Shown: one piece after another, positions 61,511-64,000 of the stretch | Numbering within the stretch: position 1 is the stretch's first letter | Layout: every line of letters begins with the position of its first letter | NCBI GenBank assembly: GCA_964439935.1 | Contig: CAYTPW010000013.1 | Location: 33,983 to 97,982 of the forward strand | DNA from: JABMQW01 sp964439935 | GTDB taxonomy: Bacteria > Fidelibacterota > Marinisomatia > Marinisomatales > TCS56 | Length of the DNA: 64,000 bases | Direction of reading: 5' to 3' | Notes under the pieces: generated by a model | Seen by the model: only the letters and a program-made list of their open reading frames with translations | Told to the model about the DNA's origin: nothing | The model's database searches: none | Position numbers and translations under genes: made by a program

Positions 61511-61594
61511 GCCGTGGTGGTGGAATTGGTAGACACAAGGGACTTAAAATCCCTCGCCTTCAAAAGCGTGCCGGTTCAAGTCCGGCCCCGGGTA
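61511..61594 (+). tRNA. tRNA-Leu (TAA), acceptor stem mispaired
   Basis: 84 bases, class II. Anticodon arm AGGGA-CTTAAAA-TCCCT gives TAA (reads TTA). T-arm GCCGG-TTCAAGT-CCGGC is perfect, discriminator A. The acceptor 5' strand GCCGTGG does not match the 3' strand CCCGGGT at positions 4-69 and 5-68. The interrupted copy at 61391 would pair well (one G-U). No CCA encoded. Confidence 0.85.
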
Positions 61595-61634
61595 CTCTAT
61601 AAATAACAGTTAGTTGCGTTTGTGTAGCATGTAC

Positions 61635-61673
61635 CGACGCCCCTTGAAATCCGCATCCCCGGGCGTCGTTTTT
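61635..61673 (+). terminator. Rho-independent terminator after the tRNA array
   Basis: CGACGCCC (61635-61642) pairs with GGGCGTCG (61661-61668) around an 18-base loop, followed by TTTTT. Placed 40 bases after tRNA-Leu (TAA). A short tandem repeat TATGCCATAT (two copies, about 61673-61692) follows. Confidence 0.75.
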
Positions 61674-61842
61674 ATGCCATATTATGCCATATTATGACAC
61701 TTTTACTTAATACCAGCTGCATACCGATTTTGCCGCTGAATACAAATTATGAATTAGAAGCAGGGTGTAGGTAGCTCAATTTGTCTCATCCAGTTAGTAT
61801 TAATAATTTCGAAAGAGTCAGTTATGTAACATTTGTAGTTAA

Positions 61843-61893
61843 CGCACCTGCTTTGGGAGCAGGGGGTCGGGAGTTCAAATCTCCCCGCTCCGA
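61843..61893 (+). pseudogene. tRNA-Pro (TGG) 3' fragment; possible attachment-site scar
   Basis: From about 61843 the sequence reads as the 3' two-thirds of tRNA-Pro: end of the D-stem, anticodon arm CCTGC-TTTGGGA-GCAGG (anticodon TGG), T-arm GGGAG-TTCAAAT-CTCCC, acceptor CGCTCCG and discriminator A. The partner 5' strand CGGAGCG and the D-arm are absent upstream. Instead an unrelated AT-rich sequence is joined to it. A 3' tRNA fragment is what an integrase leaves at the distal end of an integrated element; simple decay is the other explanation. Confidence 0.7.
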
Positions 61894-61901
61894 CCGACGA
61901 C

Positions 61902-61929
61902 AACCCTCGTTTAGCAACGAGGGTTTTGT
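61902..61929 (+). terminator. Rho-independent terminator after the tRNA-Pro fragment
   Basis: AACCCTCGTT (61902-61911) pairs perfectly with AACGAGGGTT (61916-61925) around TAGC, followed by a short T-rich tail. It looks like the natural terminator of the tRNA-Pro gene. Confidence 0.8.
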
Positions 61930-61986
61930 TATATTAAATTGTTACTGATTGTGTCACAGTGTGTCAGAATGTGCCTGATAATGTCG

Positions 61987-62012
61987 TTTTCGGGACACAA
62001 TTTTCGGGACAC
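61987..62012. repeat. Direct repeat TTTTCGGGACAC
   Basis: The 12-base unit occurs at 61987-61998 and 62001-62012, separated by AA, about 95 bases after the tRNA-Pro fragment. GTGTC-containing words also occur just upstream (61950-61985). It could be an integrase arm-type or regulatory site; no direct evidence. Confidence 0.55.
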
Positions 62013-62122
62013 GCCCCACCCCCCAACCTTTGGGAGTACCCCACTCGTAATAGCGTATATACCACTCAAACAACTTTCAGGCGAAAATTATTGACTAAAG
62101 AATCTCTGATATGAGTTTACTC

Positions 62123-62145
62123 CCACTGGTTTTTGAGACCAGTGG
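62123..62145. repeat. Hairpin CCACTGG / CCAGTGG
   Basis: CCACTGG (62123-62129) pairs perfectly with CCAGTGG (62139-62145) over a 9-base loop (TTTTTGAGA). No U-tract follows. No gene lies directly beside it; a GGTTGCA word repeats at 62170-62200. Role unknown. Confidence 0.5.
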
Positions 62146-62208
62146 AATACGAGGAGGGTAGAAGTATAAGTTGCATATAGGTTGCAATTTGGTTGCATTA
62201 CCGGATGA

Positions 62209-62236
62209 AAAGGGGCTGAGAAATCAGCCCTTTCTC
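62209..62236. terminator. Terminator downstream of the MBL-fold lipoprotein gene
   Basis: GGGCTGA (62213-62219) pairs with TCAGCCC (62224-62230) over GAAA. An A-run on the left gives a U-tract for the minus strand, and TTTCTCTTT follows on the plus strand, so it may work in both directions. Confidence 0.7.
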
Positions 62237-62334
62237 TTTATTCTAAAATTGAAAACTCAACGAAAAACGGAAATCCAAACCGGAAAATGACCTGGTAGCG
62301 GTTTGTCTAATAAGATGGGAGACAAACTTCCGTT

Positions 62335-63174
62335 TTAATCAAAAATCTTGTATTCCATTGAAACTCTAAAAAATGTCGTCTCTGGAAAAATCTCCCTAAG
62401 CTCATCTACCTTTCTTTCTACGTCATCTATTTGGGATTTGAAAGTATGCATTAAGATTATGTGCTTTGGACGAATATATTCTCTTAGAATTATCTGACCT
62501 TTTGGTTCCCATAAAAACCAGTCATGTACAAAAGCTATGTCAATTCCTTCATTTTTTAACTTTAATTGCTGATAGCTCTCAATTTTACCATCTGAATCCC
62601 CCTCATGAAAAATCTTTCTTCCACCAAGATTAATTAAATAAACCTGGTTTTGTATTTCAACATGGTGGGCACTATGATGAGTTCTAATTATTCTTAACTC
62701 AATATCGTTAACCTTCAGATCAGTACTTAATAACCAATCTAAGTCTATGCCGTTAGCTTGTTCTCTAATTTCTTGAAATCCTTCGCCTTCATTTTTCATA
62801 TCATCAATGGCTTGAGGTGTTGAGATAAAGAAGGATTTAGGATTGTGTTTTAGGCACCTGATTACCGACTGGGGATTGAAATGATCCCAATGATTGTGTG
62901 TAGCTAAAATAAGATCTAAATCATTAAAAGGACTTTTACCTATCTCCATTTTTTCAAGTAGTGGATCTGAAGGTACGGTATAAACACCTGACCTTTGAGA
63001 AGATTCTTTAAATAAAGCATCGATCAATATTTTACTATCAGAAGATTCTATCATAAAACCTTCATTGGCAATATAGGTTACTTTCAATGTTGCATCTGAT
63101 TTTACAGTACAGGAAGAATTGATTAGTAAAATTGATATCATACTAAAAAGTAAATTACCAGAATATCTTTTCAT
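62335..63174 (-). CDS. MBL-fold metallohydrolase lipoprotein (UlaG-like)
   Basis: 279 residues with a lipobox-like ending LLINSSC (Cys near 22). The metallo-beta-lactamase motif H-x-H-x-D-H is THNHWDHFNP at about 92-101. Further likely metal ligands are the His residues in RTHHSAHHVE, the Asp in HEGDSDG, and the His in IILMHTF. This arrangement is that of the UlaG/RNase Z-like branch of MBL proteins rather than a beta-lactamase. Likely a surface- or periplasm-attached hydrolase of unknown substrate. It lies in the AT-rich right end, with a terminator about 100 bases downstream. The start has only a weak ribosome site. Confidence 0.85.
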   Translation of the reverse strand: MKRYSGNLLFSMISILLINSSCTVKSDATLKVTYIANEGFMIESSDSKILIDALFKESSQRSGVYTVPSDPLLEKMEIGKSPFNDLDLILATHNHWDHFNPQSVIRCLKHNPKSFFISTPQAIDDMKNEGEGFQEIREQANGIDLDWLLSTDLKVNDIELRIIRTHHSAHHVEIQNQVYLINLGGRKIFHEGDSDGKIESYQQLKLKNEGIDIAFVHDWFLWEPKGQIILREYIRPKHIILMHTFKSQIDDVERKVDELREIFPETTFFRVSMEYKIFD

Positions 63175-63568
63175 ATTCTTTTCACCATCTTATTAATAAT
63201 CAAATGTGTGTTACGCACATAGCAGCGTCAATATGTTGAATGTTTCGACTCATATCACCCCATAGTAACCAAACAAAAAGTACTGTAAATCTCACCTCGA
63301 AGGTATTTCAAAGTGCTTTAAATATCAATTACAAACCAATACCACAATGTGTGTTTGAGGCTGTGAGAGATCGCTGACGAGCATATTGTTGCCGCATAGG
63401 ATGGATTTACCTAACAGGATATATAGGGGCTGAGATCAGGCATTTTTTTCACCTGAAACGAATTTTTTCAACCAAATTCGGATATAGCGATTCAGAAAAA
63501 GACCGAGATACGGTCGATGAGTGGGGACACTCCCGAACTGGAGCGGTGTTGAAAAATCTCCAAAACTC
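63175..63568. other. Non-coding gap between the MBL lipoprotein and the edge gene
   Basis: About 394 bases. I see only a weak inverted repeat (ATGTG/CACAT near 63210) and no ORF of note. The stretch around 63370-63480 is slightly richer in GC and could be a remnant of a lost gene, but I could not identify one. Confidence 0.35.
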
Positions 63569-64000
63569 TTATAAGCTTATTAGTAATGCGCTCATAATCT
63601 GAATATTACTAATCTCAGTTTTGGCATATATCTTACTGCGATCTGGAATGGATTGTGCGTCTTCAACGAACCGTACAATCTTTAGTTCCGTTTGCGGAAG
63701 TCTATACAATACTCCTAATCGAAAATACAGTTTTTTTGTGAGCCGTAAATTGAAATTCATAGAAGGAGCAAATGTGTAGTTGTTTATTATTTTATTATCG
63801 CTTCTTGTTTCAAAGAAATATATTATCTTGTCAGTATATTTTTCCTCTGACATATCCAAAGTGAATCCAAGGTCTAATGACGATGCTTTATATAAATCTT
63901 GTCTATATATTAAAGAAATATCTAACAGTAATAATTGAAGATTTGTCTCGCCAGCAAGAGAAGTGTGTTTCGGATGAAGTATTTTATCCTTTTTGCCATA
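63569..64000 (-). CDS. C-terminal part of a probable outer-membrane beta-barrel protein (partial)
   Basis: The minus-strand frame is open from the stop complementary to 63569-63571 to the end of the window, 143 codons with no stop; the TTG near 63859 is therefore not its true start. Residues alternate between hydrophobic/aromatic and polar, as in barrel strands: LQLLLLDISLIYRQDLYKAS, FAPSMNFNLRLTKKLYFRLG, VLYRLPQTELKIV. The last residues (IMSALLISL) do not end in Phe. A barrel or similar surface protein is the best description, but no family is recognised. It continues beyond base 64000. Confidence 0.6.
   Translation of the reverse strand, partial: YGKKDKILHPKHTSLAGETNLQLLLLDISLIYRQDLYKASSLDLGFTLDMSEEKYTDKIIYFFETRSDNKIINNYTFAPSMNFNLRLTKKLYFRLGVLYRLPQTELKIVRFVEDAQSIPDRSKIYAKTEISNIQIMSALLISL

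Noticed and set aside
61397..61606. 69-codon frame through the N gap
   Set aside because: It runs through unknown bases and two tRNA genes.
1..64000. CRISPR array, insertion sequence or prophage
   Set aside because: No evenly spaced direct repeats, no transposase or integrase frame and no phage structural genes were seen. The only mobile-element hint is the tRNA-Pro fragment.

Overview
The window looks like a chromosomal contig from an uncultivated Gram-negative bacterium of the FCB superphylum. Candidatus Marinimicrobia (SAR406) or a Calditrichota-like relative fits best. The reasons are PorV/PorQ-type and DUF5683 outer-membrane proteins, type IX secretion (T9SS)-style C-terminal sorting sequences, a GWxTD protein, a stand-alone starch-synthase N-domain protein of the kind seen in Bacteroidota, and a BamD lipoprotein. 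This placement is inferred from gene content; no rRNA gene is present. None of the tRNA genes encodes its CCA end.

Region by region. 1-1480: AT-rich accessory block on the minus strand, with an ArsR-family repressor, its promoter and an overlapping inverted-repeat operator, followed by two paralogous proteins that are about 23% methionine. 1925-13155: mostly single housekeeping genes (uvrC, dockerin-bearing subtilase, CBS-like cysteine synthase, fabG-like reductase, hsp20, DegT aminotransferase, a dinB with a disrupted 5' end, DUF3228, DUF819, CoA-binding protein). 13378-25081: tRNA-Leu, a sorting-domain gene remnant, yacP, smpB, tyrS, trxA-trxB, a degenerate ABC ATPase, an HDAC-like deacetylase, pspC, rfaE1, then a propeller, GWxTD and pseudo-dehydrogenase run and an RNase H-like gene. 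25213-30503: rod-shape operon mreB-mreC-mreD-mrdA-rodA. 30584-36057: envelope genes (CpoB-like, GT5 half protein, lipoprotein, beta-barrel, TPR lipoprotein). 36080-41201: glyA and a TatT-DctP-DctQM TRAP transporter. 41402-50381: surface/secretion cluster (PorV-like, inactive M6-like protein, metalloprotease-propeller-barrel fusion, DUF5683, BamD). 50378-61042: nadD, Na/Ca exchanger, ftsEX, hrcA-grpE-dnaJ, comEA-like, unknown, rsmD, coaD, fmdB, obg, dprA. 61135-61594: tRNA array broken by a 10-N gap. 61600-64000: AT-rich, island-like end with a tRNA-Pro 3' fragment, terminators, a metallo-beta-lactamase-fold lipoprotein and the end of a probable barrel gene running off the edge.

The genes work mainly as envelope builders: cell-wall elongation (mre/mrd/rod, ftsEX), outer-membrane assembly (BamD, barrels), and T9SS-like export of surface proteins. 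The most unusual items are the ArsR/methionine-rich operon, the PorV - inactive M6 protease - protease/propeller/barrel cluster, and several family members that have lost catalytic residues (isocitrate-dehydrogenase-like, ABC ATPase, M6).
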